From: Micromonospora peucetia
GTDB lineage: Bacteria > Actinomycetota > Actinomycetes > Mycobacteriales > Micromonosporaceae
NCBI RefSeq assembly: GCF_900091625.1
Contig: NZ_FMIC01000002.1
Coordinates: 3,224,001 to 3,288,000, forward strand
Length of the DNA: 64,000 nucleotides
Direction of reading: 5' to 3'
Shown here: in pieces, positions 9,001 through 17,548 of the stretch
Layout: each line of letters starts with the position of its first letter
How positions within the stretch are numbered: position 1 is the stretch's first letter
The notes under the pieces: generated by a model
What the model was told of the DNA's origin: nothing
Databases searched by the model: none
What the model saw: only the letters and a program-made list of their open reading frames with translations
Translations under genes and position numbers: made by a program

Positions 9001-11213
9001 GCGACACCACCGACGTGACGTCGGATGTTTCCAACGTCGCTGGCGATGCCACCACCGCTGCCGCCCCCGCCCGTCGTCGGCGCAGCGGCACCGGCCTGTC
9101 GGCGATGCTGCTGCCGGAGCTGCAGAGCCTGGCCGCGTCGCTCGGCATCTCGGGTACGGCTCGTATGCGTAAAGGCGAGCTGATCAGCGCGATCTCCGAG
9201 CGGCAGGGCGCCGCCGCCGGGACCCCTCGACCGCGGGCCGAGGTCGCTGCCGCTGCCGCTCCCGCCCGTGGAGAGGTCCACGCCGAGGTCCGCGAGACCA
9301 CCGAGCGGCCGAAGGCCGCACGGCGCACCGCGGAGCAGGCTCCGGCCGAGCCTGCGGCGGGCGAGACCGAGCCTCGTGGCCGGACCCGGCGCAGCCGGGC
9401 CGCCGTTGCCGAGGCTCGGGCCACCGAGGCTCGTCCGGCGGAGGCTCGGGCCACCGAGGCCCGTCCGGCGGAGTCGCACCCGGCGGAGGCTCGGGCCACT
9501 GAGGCTCGTCCGGCGGAGGCTCGGGCCACCGAGGCTCGTCCGGCGGAGACACGGGCCACCGAGGCTCGTCCGGCGGAGACGCGCACGGACGAGGCCGAGG
9601 CCACCGAGCGCGCCGACCGGGGCGAGAGCCGCGGGCGTGAGCGCGGTGACCGGGGCGAGCGTGCCGACCGCGGCGACCGTAACGAGCGGGGCGACCGTAA
9701 CGAGCGGGGCGAGCGTGCCGACCGGGGCGACCGTGCCGACCGTGCCGACCGGGGCGAGCGTGCCGACCGGGGCGACCGCAACGAGCGTGCCGACCGGGGT
9801 GACCGTGCCGAGCGCGGCGACCGGGGCGAGCGTGCCGACCGGGGCGACCGTAACGAGCGCGGCGGCGACCGGGGCGAGCGTGCCGACCGGGGCGACCGCA
9901 ACGAGCGCGGCGGCGACCGGGGTCAGCGCGTCGAGCGTGACAACAACAACGACGACGACGACGAGGGCGGCGGTCGGCGCGGTCGGCGCAGCCGGTTCCG
10001 GGACCGCCGGCGCGGCCGCGGTGAGCGTGTCGAGGGTGGCGGCGGCGACGGCGGGCGCGAGCCGCAGGTCGGCGAGGATGACGTGCTCGTTCCGGTGGCC
10101 GGCATCATCGACGTGCTCGACAACTACGCCTTCGTGCGGACCACCGGCTACCTGGCGGGCTCGAACGACGTCTACGTCTCGATGTCGCAGATCAAGAAGT
10201 ACGGTCTGCGGCGCGGCGACGCCATCACCGGTGCGGTACGCGCCGCCCCGCGCGACGGCGAGCAGCGGCGGGACAAGTACAACCCGCTCGTGCGGCTGGA
10301 CACCATCAACGGGATGGAGCCGGACGAGGCGAAGCACCGGCCGGAGTTCTACAAGCTCACGCCGCTCTACCCGCAGGAGCGCCTGCGGTTGGAGACCGAG
10401 CCGCACATCCTCACCACCCGGGTCATCGACCTGGTCATGCCGATCGGCAAGGGCCAGCGGGCGCTGATCGTGTCGCCGCCGAAGGCGGGTAAGACGATGG
10501 TGCTCCAGGCCATCGCGAACGCGATCACGCACAACAACCCGGAGTGCCACCTGATGGTGGTGCTGGTGGACGAGCGGCCCGAAGAGGTCACCGACATGCA
10601 GCGGTCGGTGAAGGGTGAGGTCATCGCGGCGACGTTCGACCGTCCGCCGCAGGACCACACCACGGTGGCGGAGCTGGCGATCGAGCGGGCGAAGCGCCTG
10701 GTCGAGCTCGGGCACGACGTCGTCGTGCTGCTCGACTCGGTGACCCGGCTCGGTCGGTCGTACAACCTGGCGGCGCCGGCCAGCGGCCGGATCATGTCGG
10801 GTGGTATCGACTCCACCGCGCTCTACCCGCCGAAGCGCTTCCTGGGTGCGGCCCGCAACATCGAGAACGGCGGCTCGCTGACCATCCTCGCCACCGCGCT
10901 GGTGGAGACCGGGTCCATGGCGGACACGGTCATCTTCGAGGAGTTCAAGGGCACCGGCAACGCGGAGCTGAAGCTGGACCGGAAGATCGCCGACAAGCGC
11001 ACCTTCCCGGCCATCGACATCAACCCGTCCGGTACCCGTAAGGAGGAGGTCCTGCTCGCGCCGGAGGAGCTGGCCATCCTCCACAAGCTCCGCAAGGTCC
11101 TGCACTCGCTGGATTCGCAGGCGGCGCTGGACCTGCTGCTCGACAAGCTCAAGCAGACCCGCACCAACATCGAGTTCCTGATGCAGATCGCGAAGTCGAC
11201 GCCGGGGGAGTGA
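8997..11213 (+). CDS. rho: transcription termination factor Rho
   Basis: A 738-residue hexameric RNA-dependent ATPase that terminates transcripts. It begins with TTG (GAGGGAAGG just upstream), giving the N-terminus MSDTTDVTS expected for actinobacterial Rho. A SAP-like helical segment is at about 34-70. A disordered insertion of about 290 residues (70-360), built from Ala/Glu/Arg repeats and then Asp/Arg/Gly repeats, follows. The RNA-binding OB fold starts near 367 (GIIDVLDNYAFVRT). Walker A (PPKAGKT) is near 492 and Walker B (VVVLLDSVTRLGRSYN) near 575. E. coli Rho has about 419 residues, so the extra length is the insertion, a known feature of high-GC Gram-positives. Confidence 0.97.
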   Translation: MSDTTDVTSDVSNVAGDATTAAAPARRRRSGTGLSAMLLPELQSLAASLGISGTARMRKGELISAISERQGAAAGTPRPRAEVAAAAAPARGEVHAEVRETTERPKAARRTAEQAPAEPAAGETEPRGRTRRSRAAVAEARATEARPAEARATEARPAESHPAEARATEARPAEARATEARPAETRATEARPAETRTDEAEATERADRGESRGRERGDRGERADRGDRNERGDRNERGERADRGDRADRADRGERADRGDRNERADRGDRAERGDRGERADRGDRNERGGDRGERADRGDRNERGGDRGQRVERDNNNDDDDEGGGRRGRRSRFRDRRRGRGERVEGGGGDGGREPQVGEDDVLVPVAGIIDVLDNYAFVRTTGYLAGSNDVYVSMSQIKKYGLRRGDAITGAVRAAPRDGEQRRDKYNPLVRLDTINGMEPDEAKHRPEFYKLTPLYPQERLRLETEPHILTTRVIDLVMPIGKGQRALIVSPPKAGKTMVLQAIANAITHNNPECHLMVVLVDERPEEVTDMQRSVKGEVIAATFDRPPQDHTTVAELAIERAKRLVELGHDVVVLLDSVTRLGRSYNLAAPASGRIMSGGIDSTALYPPKRFLGAARNIENGGSLTILATALVETGSMADTVIFEEFKGTGNAELKLDRKIADKRTFPAIDINPSGTRKEEVLLAPEELAILHKLRKVLHSLDSQAALDLLLDKLKQTRTNIEFLMQIAKSTPGE
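9412..9940 (+). repeat. degenerate tandem repeats inside rho coding for a disordered domain
   Basis: Two blocks of repeats lie in frame. The first, about 9412-9590, encodes a decapeptide close to ARATEARPAE, seen about six times. The second, about 9606-9930, encodes short units such as ERADRGDRNERG. The DNA copies are nearly identical in places, so slippage or recombination could change the copy number. The block turns from acidic/Ala-rich to mixed-charge Arg/Asp/Gly, typical of low-complexity RNA-binding or phase-separating segments. Confidence 0.85.
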
Positions 11214-11233
11214 CCCTTTCCGGGTGAGACGAT

Positions 11234-11269
11234 CGAGAAGGGCACGGCCACGAGGCCGTGCCCTTCTCG
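11234..11269 (+). terminator. strong hairpin terminator after rho
   Basis: A perfect 16-bp stem (11234-11249 with 11254-11269) and a 4-base ACGA loop, starting 20 bases after the rho stop. It is among the best hairpins in the window. Confidence 0.9.
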
Positions 11270-11372
11270 CGTCCCGCCTGCGGCGCGGACGGCCACCGGA
11301 CAGCTGGAGTTTTCCTTCGGTTTGGCCGATGGGTATTGAAACTTCTATTCACTGTCCGGTTGACTGTCGCCC

Positions 11373-14300
11373 ATGCGTACCCGCAGACGATCCGCCCGGC
11401 TCGCAGGCGTCCTCCTGCTGACGCCGTTGCTCACCCTGGCCGGCACCGTGCCGGCGACCGCCGGTGCGCCGACTTCGGCCACCGACCCCTTTGCCACCGC
11501 GGCCGAGGACGCACCGAGTGCCTCCTCGCACCCCACGGACTCCGTCACGCTCGCCGCCGATCCGGCCGCGGGCAGGTCGGCTGCCGCAGCCCCGACCGGC
11601 CTGGAGCCGGCCGGCGGGTTGGAGACCGCGAAGACCACCCGCCCGGTCGCCCCGGGTCTCGCCCTGACCTCCTTCGACCGGTACGACGCCGACGGCTGGC
11701 TGCGCGCCGACGCGCTCACCGCCGACCTCACCGGCGGCCTCACCGTGGACTACGTCAACTCCGGCGCGGTCAGCCGGGCCGAGCCGCTACGCGGCGCCGT
11801 CGATAAGGCCCGCGCGGTAGCCGCGGTCAACGGTGACTTCTTCGACATCAACAACTCCGGTGCGGCCCAGGGCGTCGGCATCCGCGACGGACAGCTGGTC
11901 CAGTCCGCGGTCAGCGGCCACCGCAACGCCGTCGCGATCACCACCGAGGGGCTCGGTCGGGTGATCGAGGTGAACTTCGACGGCACCGCGACGCTGCCCA
12001 CCGGGCCGGTGACGGTGACCCAGTTCAACAACATGATCCAGGCGAACGGGATCGGCGTGTTCACGGCGCTCTGGGGGTCGTACACCCGGGAACGTGCGGT
12101 CGACGGCGCCGCTCGCGTCACGGAGGTCACGGTGGTCGACGGCCGCGTCGCCACCGTCGGTGGCACGGCCGGAAGCGGGCCGATCCCGGCCGGCACCACC
12201 GTGCTGCTCGGCCGTGACGCCGGCGCGGACGCCCTCGCCGGCCTGCGCCCCGGCGACCCGGTGACGGTCGCCTACCAGCCCAAGGCGTCCGACGGCAGCA
12301 GCCTGCACGCGGCAGTCGGGGGCAGCCATGTGCTGGTCCGCGACGGCGTGGTGCAGAGCATCGCCGACGCGTCGCTGGCCCCGCGTACGTCGGTCGGCTT
12401 CTCTGCCGACGGCCGTCGGATGATCATGATGACCGTGGACGGCCGGCAGGTCGACAGCCGTGGCGTCACCCTGACCGAGATGGGCCGGATGATGGCCGAA
12501 CTCGGCGCGCACCACGCGCTCAACCTCGACGGCGGCGGCTCCTCCACGCTGCTCGCCCGGGAGCCGGGCGCGGCGGCCGTGCAGGTGGAGAACGGCCCGT
12601 CCGACGGCAGCGAGCGTGCCGTGCCCAACGGCCTGGCCATCTACGCGCCCAAGGGCAGCGGCCGGCTCACCGGCTACTGGCTGGAGACCGCCAGTGACCC
12701 GACCAGCGCCCCGGGCGTGGCGCCGGTGCGCGGCGGCCGGCCCGATCGCGTCTTTCCCGGCCTGACCCGACGGCTCACCGCCGCCGGCCACGACGAGACG
12801 TACGGCCCGGCGGCCGGCGCGCCGACGTGGCGGGCCAACCCGGCGGTGCACGGCATCGTCGACAGCAAGGGCCGCTTCCGGGCCCTCCTGCCCGGAAGCA
12901 CCACGGTCACCGCCTCGCGGGGCGCGGCCCGTGGCACCCTCGACCTGACCGTGCTCGGGCCGCTGGCCCGGGTCGACTCCACGGTGGACCGGGTCGGTCT
13001 GACCGGCACGGACGGCAGCGCGCTGTTCGGCGTGGTCGGCTACGACGCCGAGGGCAACACCGCCCCGATCGAGCCCGCCGACCTGAAGCTCGACTACGAC
13101 AAGGACCTGCTCCGGATCGCCCCGACCGCCGACGGCAACCTCGCCGTCACCGCCCTGCGGGACACCGGTTCGGCGCTGGTCACCGTCCACGTCGGCCGGA
13201 GCAGCACCGTCCTGCCGGTCACCGTCGGGCTCACCGACGTGCCGGTGGCCGGCTTCGACGACGCGGCGGCCTGGAAGTTCAGCCAGGCCCGCGCCAGCGG
13301 CGCGGTCGCCCCCGCGCCGGGCCGCACCGGCACGGGCCTGAAGATGACGTACGACTTCAGCCAGTCCACCGGCACCCGGGCCGCGTACGCCGACCCGCCG
13401 GCCTGGATCGAGGTGGCCGGCCAGCCGCAGGCGTTCGGCATGTGGATCCACGGCAACGGCACCGGGGAGTGGCCCAGCCTGCACCTGCACGACGCGCAGA
13501 ACACCCAGCACGTCCTGCGCGGCCCGCTGATCACCTGGACGGGCTGGAAGTACGTCGAGTTCGCCGTGCCTGCCGGAGTGCAGTACCCGGTGCGGATCCG
13601 CCGGTTCTACGTGGCGGAGACCAACGCCGCCGCGCAGTACCGCAGCGAGGTCGTCATCGACGACCTGGTGGCGAAGGTGCCGCCGACGGTCGACGCGCCG
13701 GCCGAGACGCCGCGCACCGACCGGGTGGTGCTCCGCGACGGCACGGTCGACGGCGCGCCCTGGCGCTTCGCGGTCATGTCCGACGCGCAGTTCGTCGCGG
13801 CGAACCCGGACAGCGACCTGGTCGCCCAGGCCCGCCGTACGCTCCGCGAGGTCAAGGCCGCGAAGCCGGACTTCCTGATGATCAACGGCGACTTCGTGGA
13901 CACCGCCTACCCGGCGGACTTCGCGCTGGCCAAGCGGCTGTTGGACGAGGAACTCGGCGGGGAACTGCCGTACTACTACGTGCCCGGCAACCACGAGATC
14001 ATGGGCGCCCCGATCGCCAACTTCCGGGCCGCCTTCGGCGACACGGAACGGACCTTCGACCACCGGGGCACCCGGTTCGTCACGCTGAACTCGTCGACCG
14101 GCTCGCTGCGAGGCGGCGGCTTCGACCAGGTGCGGATGCTGCGCGAGGCGCTCGACTCGGCGGCCGGTGACCCGGCCGTCGGCTCGGTGGTCGTGCTGCA
14201 CCACCACCCGCCGCGCGACCCGAGCCCGGCCAAGGCCAGCCAGCTCGGTGACCGGAAGGAGGCCGCGCTGCTGGAACAGTGGCTGGCCGACTTCCAGCAC

Positions 14301-14870
14301 CGCACCGGCAAGGGGGCCGCGTTCGTCGGCGGGCACGTCGGCACCTTCCACGCCGACCGGGTCGACGGGGTGCCGTACCTGATCAACGGCAACTCGGGCA
14401 AGAACCCCTCCACCCCCGCCGACCAGGGCGGCTTCACCGGGTGGACGGAGTTCGGGGTGGATCCGGTGAGCCCGGCCGAGGCCGACCTGGCCCGGCGCAA
14501 CCCGCTCGTCGAGGGCCCGCGCTGGGTCGCCGCCGAGTTCCACGCACACGTCGACGCGCTCACGCTGGCCGCCCCGGCCAGCGTCGCGGTCGGCGCGCCG
14601 GCGACGGCCACCGCCACGGTGACCCAGCCCGGCGGCCGTACGGTGCCGGTGGCGGCGCCGGTGAGCGCGGACTGGTCCGCCTCGCCGAACGTGCACATCG
14701 GCTCGATCCTCGGGCTGAGGCCCTGGCACGTGGCCCGCTTCGACCCGGCCACCGGCCGGCTCACCGCCCTGCGCCCCGGCGCGCAGGTCAAGCTGGCCGT
14801 CGCGGTCAACGGCACCACGGCCGAGGCCACCGTCACCCTGACGGCCGCCACCGCGGCCCCCGCCGCCTGA
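11373..14870 (+). CDS. secreted phosphodiester glycosidase / calcineurin-like phosphoesterase fusion
   Basis: A 1165-residue exported protein. A basic, hydrophobic signal peptide (RTRRRSARLAGVLLLTPLL) runs to an Ala-rich cleavage region near 30-35. Residues about 80-420 match the NAGPA-type phosphodiester glycosidase fold, with VNGDFFDINN and LNLDGGGSSTLL as its key motifs. A beta-rich linker follows, with Ig-like and carbohydrate-binding-like parts. Residues about 797-1000 form a metallophosphoesterase: SDAQF, NGDFVD (near 836), PGNHE (near 870), HHHPP (near 942) and GGHVGTFH (near 985) supply the metal ligands. It probably acts on phosphodiester-linked glycopolymers outside the cell; the substrate is unknown. 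The promoter may be TTGGCC (11322) and TATTCA (11346), 18 bases apart. No ribosome binding site is obvious. Confidence 0.85.
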   Translation: MRTRRRSARLAGVLLLTPLLTLAGTVPATAGAPTSATDPFATAAEDAPSASSHPTDSVTLAADPAAGRSAAAAPTGLEPAGGLETAKTTRPVAPGLALTSFDRYDADGWLRADALTADLTGGLTVDYVNSGAVSRAEPLRGAVDKARAVAAVNGDFFDINNSGAAQGVGIRDGQLVQSAVSGHRNAVAITTEGLGRVIEVNFDGTATLPTGPVTVTQFNNMIQANGIGVFTALWGSYTRERAVDGAARVTEVTVVDGRVATVGGTAGSGPIPAGTTVLLGRDAGADALAGLRPGDPVTVAYQPKASDGSSLHAAVGGSHVLVRDGVVQSIADASLAPRTSVGFSADGRRMIMMTVDGRQVDSRGVTLTEMGRMMAELGAHHALNLDGGGSSTLLAREPGAAAVQVENGPSDGSERAVPNGLAIYAPKGSGRLTGYWLETASDPTSAPGVAPVRGGRPDRVFPGLTRRLTAAGHDETYGPAAGAPTWRANPAVHGIVDSKGRFRALLPGSTTVTASRGAARGTLDLTVLGPLARVDSTVDRVGLTGTDGSALFGVVGYDAEGNTAPIEPADLKLDYDKDLLRIAPTADGNLAVTALRDTGSALVTVHVGRSSTVLPVTVGLTDVPVAGFDDAAAWKFSQARASGAVAPAPGRTGTGLKMTYDFSQSTGTRAAYADPPAWIEVAGQPQAFGMWIHGNGTGEWPSLHLHDAQNTQHVLRGPLITWTGWKYVEFAVPAGVQYPVRIRRFYVAETNAAAQYRSEVVIDDLVAKVPPTVDAPAETPRTDRVVLRDGTVDGAPWRFAVMSDAQFVAANPDSDLVAQARRTLREVKAAKPDFLMINGDFVDTAYPADFALAKRLLDEELGGELPYYYVPGNHEIMGAPIANFRAAFGDTERTFDHRGTRFVTLNSSTGSLRGGGFDQVRMLREALDSAAGDPAVGSVVVLHHHPPRDPSPAKASQLGDRKEAALLEQWLADFQHRTGKGAAFVGGHVGTFHADRVDGVPYLINGNSGKNPSTPADQGGFTGWTEFGVDPVSPAEADLARRNPLVEGPRWVAAEFHAHVDALTLAAPASVAVGAPATATATVTQPGGRTVPVAAPVSADWSASPNVHIGSILGLRPWHVARFDPATGRLTALRPGAQVKLAVAVNGTTAEATVTLTAATAAPAA

Positions 14871-14877
14871 GGTGTGC

Positions 14878-14923
14878 GGAAGGGCACCTTCCTGATGCCT
14901 GGTGCACAGGAAGGTGCCCTTCC
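14878..14923. terminator. bidirectional palindromic terminator between convergent genes
   Basis: Perfect 17-base arms GGAAGGGCACCTTCCTG (14878-14894) and its complement (14907-14923) with a 12-base loop. It sits in the 60-base gap between convergent genes and can stop both. Each arm is itself partly palindromic. The same AAGGAAGGGC core recurs after the mutase gene at 45558. Confidence 0.88.
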
Positions 14924-14930
14924 TACAACT

Positions 14931-15827
14931 TCAGAAGTCGCCCTCGGCGACCTGGAAGACGGTGAGGCCGAGGGCACGCCACATTCGCACCACCTGCTGG
15001 CGGTCGTCGAAGACGCCGACCACCCGGTAGCGGTTCCTGATCTCGTGCTCGTAGATCTCCCCCTTGACCACGGAGTCCTTTCGGTTGTCGCCGACGGCGC
15101 GCAGGTGCAGGTCGAGGTAGGGGACCTGGACGTGCCGGGCCAGCCACGCCTCGGTGGCGGCACGGGAAGTGGCGTCGCGGCCCGAACAGAACACCACCCC
15201 GTACCCGGCGTTGTGCATCGCCCGGATCGCCGCGATCACCGCCTGGTTCGGCTCGTCCTCGGCGACCCGGGTCATGTCGTACGGGCTGCGCGAGACGTTC
15301 AGCGCGACCGTGCCGTCGATGTCGACCAGGACGATCTCCGGTGGTTCGGTCGACGAGGCGTGCACGGTGGCGGGCCGCCCCGTTCGGGCCTGCGGCACGG
15401 GCAGCGGCAGCGTACGACCCTCCAGGTAGCGCTGGTGCAGCCGGCGGATCCACGCCTCGCCGACCCGGTCGGCCTCGGGTCGGGCGGCGTCGCGGCGCAG
15501 GCACTCCGCCAGCGGCACGTCGGTGAAGTCGTGCACCTCGAACTCGGCGCCGTACCGGGCGGCCAGGTCGGCCCAGTCGCGCAGGGTCCGGGAGCGCAGG
15601 TTGGTGTCGTCGACGCAGACGTCGGCCCGGGCCCGCAGCAGCGCCTCGACCTGGGCCCGCTGCACGACGGTGACCTGCCATTCCGCCCACTGGGTGAACA
15701 GCCGCTCGCCGTGCAGCATCCGGCGCAGGTCGTCCCGGTTCACCCGGACCACGGACGGCTGGAGCGTACGGGCGAAAGTGCTCTTGCCGGAGGCGGGCAG
15801 TCCCCGGGTGGCGATCAGGCGGGCCAT
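14931..15827 (-). CDS. T4-type polynucleotide kinase-phosphatase
   Basis: A 298-residue protein with the layout of phage T4 Pnkp: an N-terminal P-loop 5'-kinase and a C-terminal HAD-type 3'-phosphatase. The P-loop is GLPASGKST at 9-17, followed by NRDDLRRML, the usual kinase Asp-Arg segment. The phosphatase nucleophile motif is VDIDGTVAL near 165-173, with SGRD and GDNRKD as later HAD motifs. Such enzymes heal broken RNA or DNA ends. ATG 15827 was chosen because GGAGGAG lies 5-6 bases before it and the kinase fold begins at once. No ligase or nuclease gene is adjacent, so its substrate is open. It converges on the glycosidase gene. Confidence 0.85.
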   Translation of the reverse strand: MARLIATRGLPASGKSTFARTLQPSVVRVNRDDLRRMLHGERLFTQWAEWQVTVVQRAQVEALLRARADVCVDDTNLRSRTLRDWADLAARYGAEFEVHDFTDVPLAECLRRDAARPEADRVGEAWIRRLHQRYLEGRTLPLPVPQARTGRPATVHASSTEPPEIVLVDIDGTVALNVSRSPYDMTRVAEDEPNQAVIAAIRAMHNAGYGVVFCSGRDATSRAATEAWLARHVQVPYLDLHLRAVGDNRKDSVVKGEIYEHEIRNRYRVVGVFDDRQQVVRMWRALGLTVFQVAEGDF

Positions 15828-16125
15828 CAGCTCCTCCGTGTCGTACGTCTTCGGCTCTCCCGCCGGGTTCGGCGTCGTGCCCCGGGCGGGGCACGACAGG
15901 ACGGCGGCCGTGCCGGGTGAATGCCCGGCCGGGCGGCGGGAATGCGGGAGGTGAGGCGTGCGTTGTCGATGCCGGACCAGCCGTGCGGCCCGATTGCCGG
16001 GCCGGCGTACGCCCATGGCACACTGGTCAATCGGCCACCGGTTCCGGTTCACGCCCGAGCCCGTCGCAGGCCGCGACGGACACCGACGGCGACCCGGCGA
16101 CCACCCACGAGAGGACCGAGGCGAG
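15828..16125. promoter_or_regulatory. divergent intergenic region between the kinase-phosphatase and rpmE
   Basis: These 298 bases hold the promoters of both divergent genes. The clearest element is a perfect 10-bp hairpin, GTCGTGCCCC / GGGGCACGAC at 15874-15897 with loop GGGC, on the kinase-phosphatase side. It could be an operator or an RNA hairpin in that gene's leader. TGGCACACT (16016-16024) is a weak extended -10 candidate for rpmE. No riboswitch was recognised. Confidence 0.4.
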
Positions 16126-16350
16126 ATGAAGCCCAACATCCACCCGGAGTACGTGACCACCGAGGTCAGCTGCTCCTGCGGTAACACGTTCACCACCCGC
16201 AGCACCGCCAAGGGCGGCTCGATCCACGTCGAGACCTGTAGCGCCTGCCACCCGTTCTACACCGGCAAGCAGCGCGTCCTGGACACCGCGGGCCGGGTGG
16301 CGAAGTTCCAGCAGAAGTACGCCAAGGTTCAGGCCAAGAAGGCCAAGTAG
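16126..16350 (+). CDS. rpmE: 50S ribosomal protein L31
   Basis: A 74-residue ribosomal protein L31. It keeps the zinc-binding cysteines (CSCGNTF and [12 protein letters not shown]), so it is the zinc-containing C+ form, not the zinc-free paralogue induced under zinc limitation. The ATG has GAGGACCGAGGCGAG upstream. A terminator-like hairpin separates it from prfA, 96 bases downstream, an order conserved in many bacteria. Confidence 0.97.
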   Translation: MKPNIHPEYVTTEVSCSCGNTFTTRSTAKGGSIHVETCSACHPFYTGKQRVLDTAGRVAKFQQKYAKVQAKKAK

Positions 16351-16362
16351 CTCCTCGTTCGG

Positions 16363-16395
16363 CGCCCGCGTCCGGTTTCGTGCCGGACGCGGGCG
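16363..16395 (+). terminator. hairpin between rpmE and prfA
   Basis: A perfect 13-bp stem (16363-16375 with 16383-16395) and a 7-base loop TTTCGTG, 12 bases after the rpmE stop. It probably ends most rpmE transcripts or attenuates read-through into prfA. Confidence 0.8.
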
Positions 16396-16446
16396 TCGTC
16401 CGTATTCCCCCCGATCCGGTCCTCGTCGTCGAAGGAGCCTCCCCGC

Positions 16447-17535
16447 ATGAGCAGCGAGCGTCTGGCCGCCCTCCTCGACGAGTACGCCGAGTTGGAGAAG
16501 CGGCTGGCGGACCCGGCCATCCACACCGACCAGGGCGCCGCTCGCCGGGTCGGCCGCCGGTACGCCGAGCTGGTTCCGCTGCACAAGGCGGCCGGTGACC
16601 TTGAGCAGGCCCGCGCCGACCTGGCCGCCGCCCGGGAGTTGACCGCCGAGGACGTGTCCTTCGCCGCCGAGGCGGAGTCGATCGCGGCGGGCCTGCCGGC
16701 GCTGGAGGAGCGGCTGGCGGAGCTGCTGATCCCGCGCGACCCGCACGACGCCAAGGACGTGATCGTCGAGATCAAGGCGGGCGAGGGCGGCGAGGAGTCG
16801 GCGCTGTTCGCCGGCGACCTACTGCGGATGTACACCCGGTACGCGGAGCGGCGCGGCTGGCTCACCGAGGTGCTCGACGCGCAGGACTCGGACCTCGGCG
16901 GGGTGAAGGACGTCTCGCTGGCGATCAAGACCAAGGGCGTGCCCGAGGGCGGCAACGGTGTCTGGTCCCGGCTCAAGTGGGAGGGCGGCGTGCACCGGGT
17001 GCAGCGTGTCCCGGTCACCGAGTCGCAGGGCCGGATCCACACCAGCGCCGCCGGCGTGCTGGTGCTGCCGGAGGCCGAGGACGTCGACGTGACCATCGAC
17101 CCGAACGAGCTGCGGATCGACGTGTTCCGCTCGTCGGGGCCGGGCGGCCAGTCGGTGAACACCACCGACTCGGCGGTCCGGATCACGCACGTCCCGACCG
17201 GCATCGTGGTGTCCTGCCAGAACGAGAAGTCCCAGTTGCAGAACCGGGAGCAGGCGATGCGGATCCTGCGCGCCCGGCTGCTGGCGGCGGCCCAGGAGCA
17301 GGCTGACGCGGCCGCTTCGGACGCCCGCAAGGCGCAGGTGCGCACCGTGGACCGCTCCGAGCGGATCCGCACCTACAACTTTCCGCAGAACCGGATCACC
17401 GACCACCGGATCGGCTACACCGCGTACAACCTGGATCTGGCCCTCGCCGGTGACCTGGACGGGGTCCTCGACGCCCTGGTCGAGGCCGACCGCGCCGCCC
17501 GTCTCGCCGGTGACACCGAGCTGACCCGCCGCTGA
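16447..17535 (+). CDS. prfA: peptide chain release factor 1
   Basis: A 362-residue class I release factor that reads UAA and UAG. The GGQ motif sits in [20 protein letters not shown] near 235. The stop-codon-reading tripeptide appears as PVT in [15 protein letters not shown], a variant of the usual PxT of RF1. The ATG follows GGAGCC by about 6 bases. Its Gln-methylating partner prmC lies just downstream, beyond an antisense GGDEF gene. It ends 13 bases from that convergent gene. Confidence 0.97.
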   Translation: MSSERLAALLDEYAELEKRLADPAIHTDQGAARRVGRRYAELVPLHKAAGDLEQARADLAAARELTAEDVSFAAEAESIAAGLPALEERLAELLIPRDPHDAKDVIVEIKAGEGGEESALFAGDLLRMYTRYAERRGWLTEVLDAQDSDLGGVKDVSLAIKTKGVPEGGNGVWSRLKWEGGVHRVQRVPVTESQGRIHTSAAGVLVLPEAEDVDVTIDPNELRIDVFRSSGPGGQSVNTTDSAVRITHVPTGIVVSCQNEKSQLQNREQAMRILRARLLAAAQEQADAAASDARKAQVRTVDRSERIRTYNFPQNRITDHRIGYTAYNLDLALAGDLDGVLDALVEADRAARLAGDTELTRR

Positions 17536-17548
17536 CCGGTGCGCGAGG

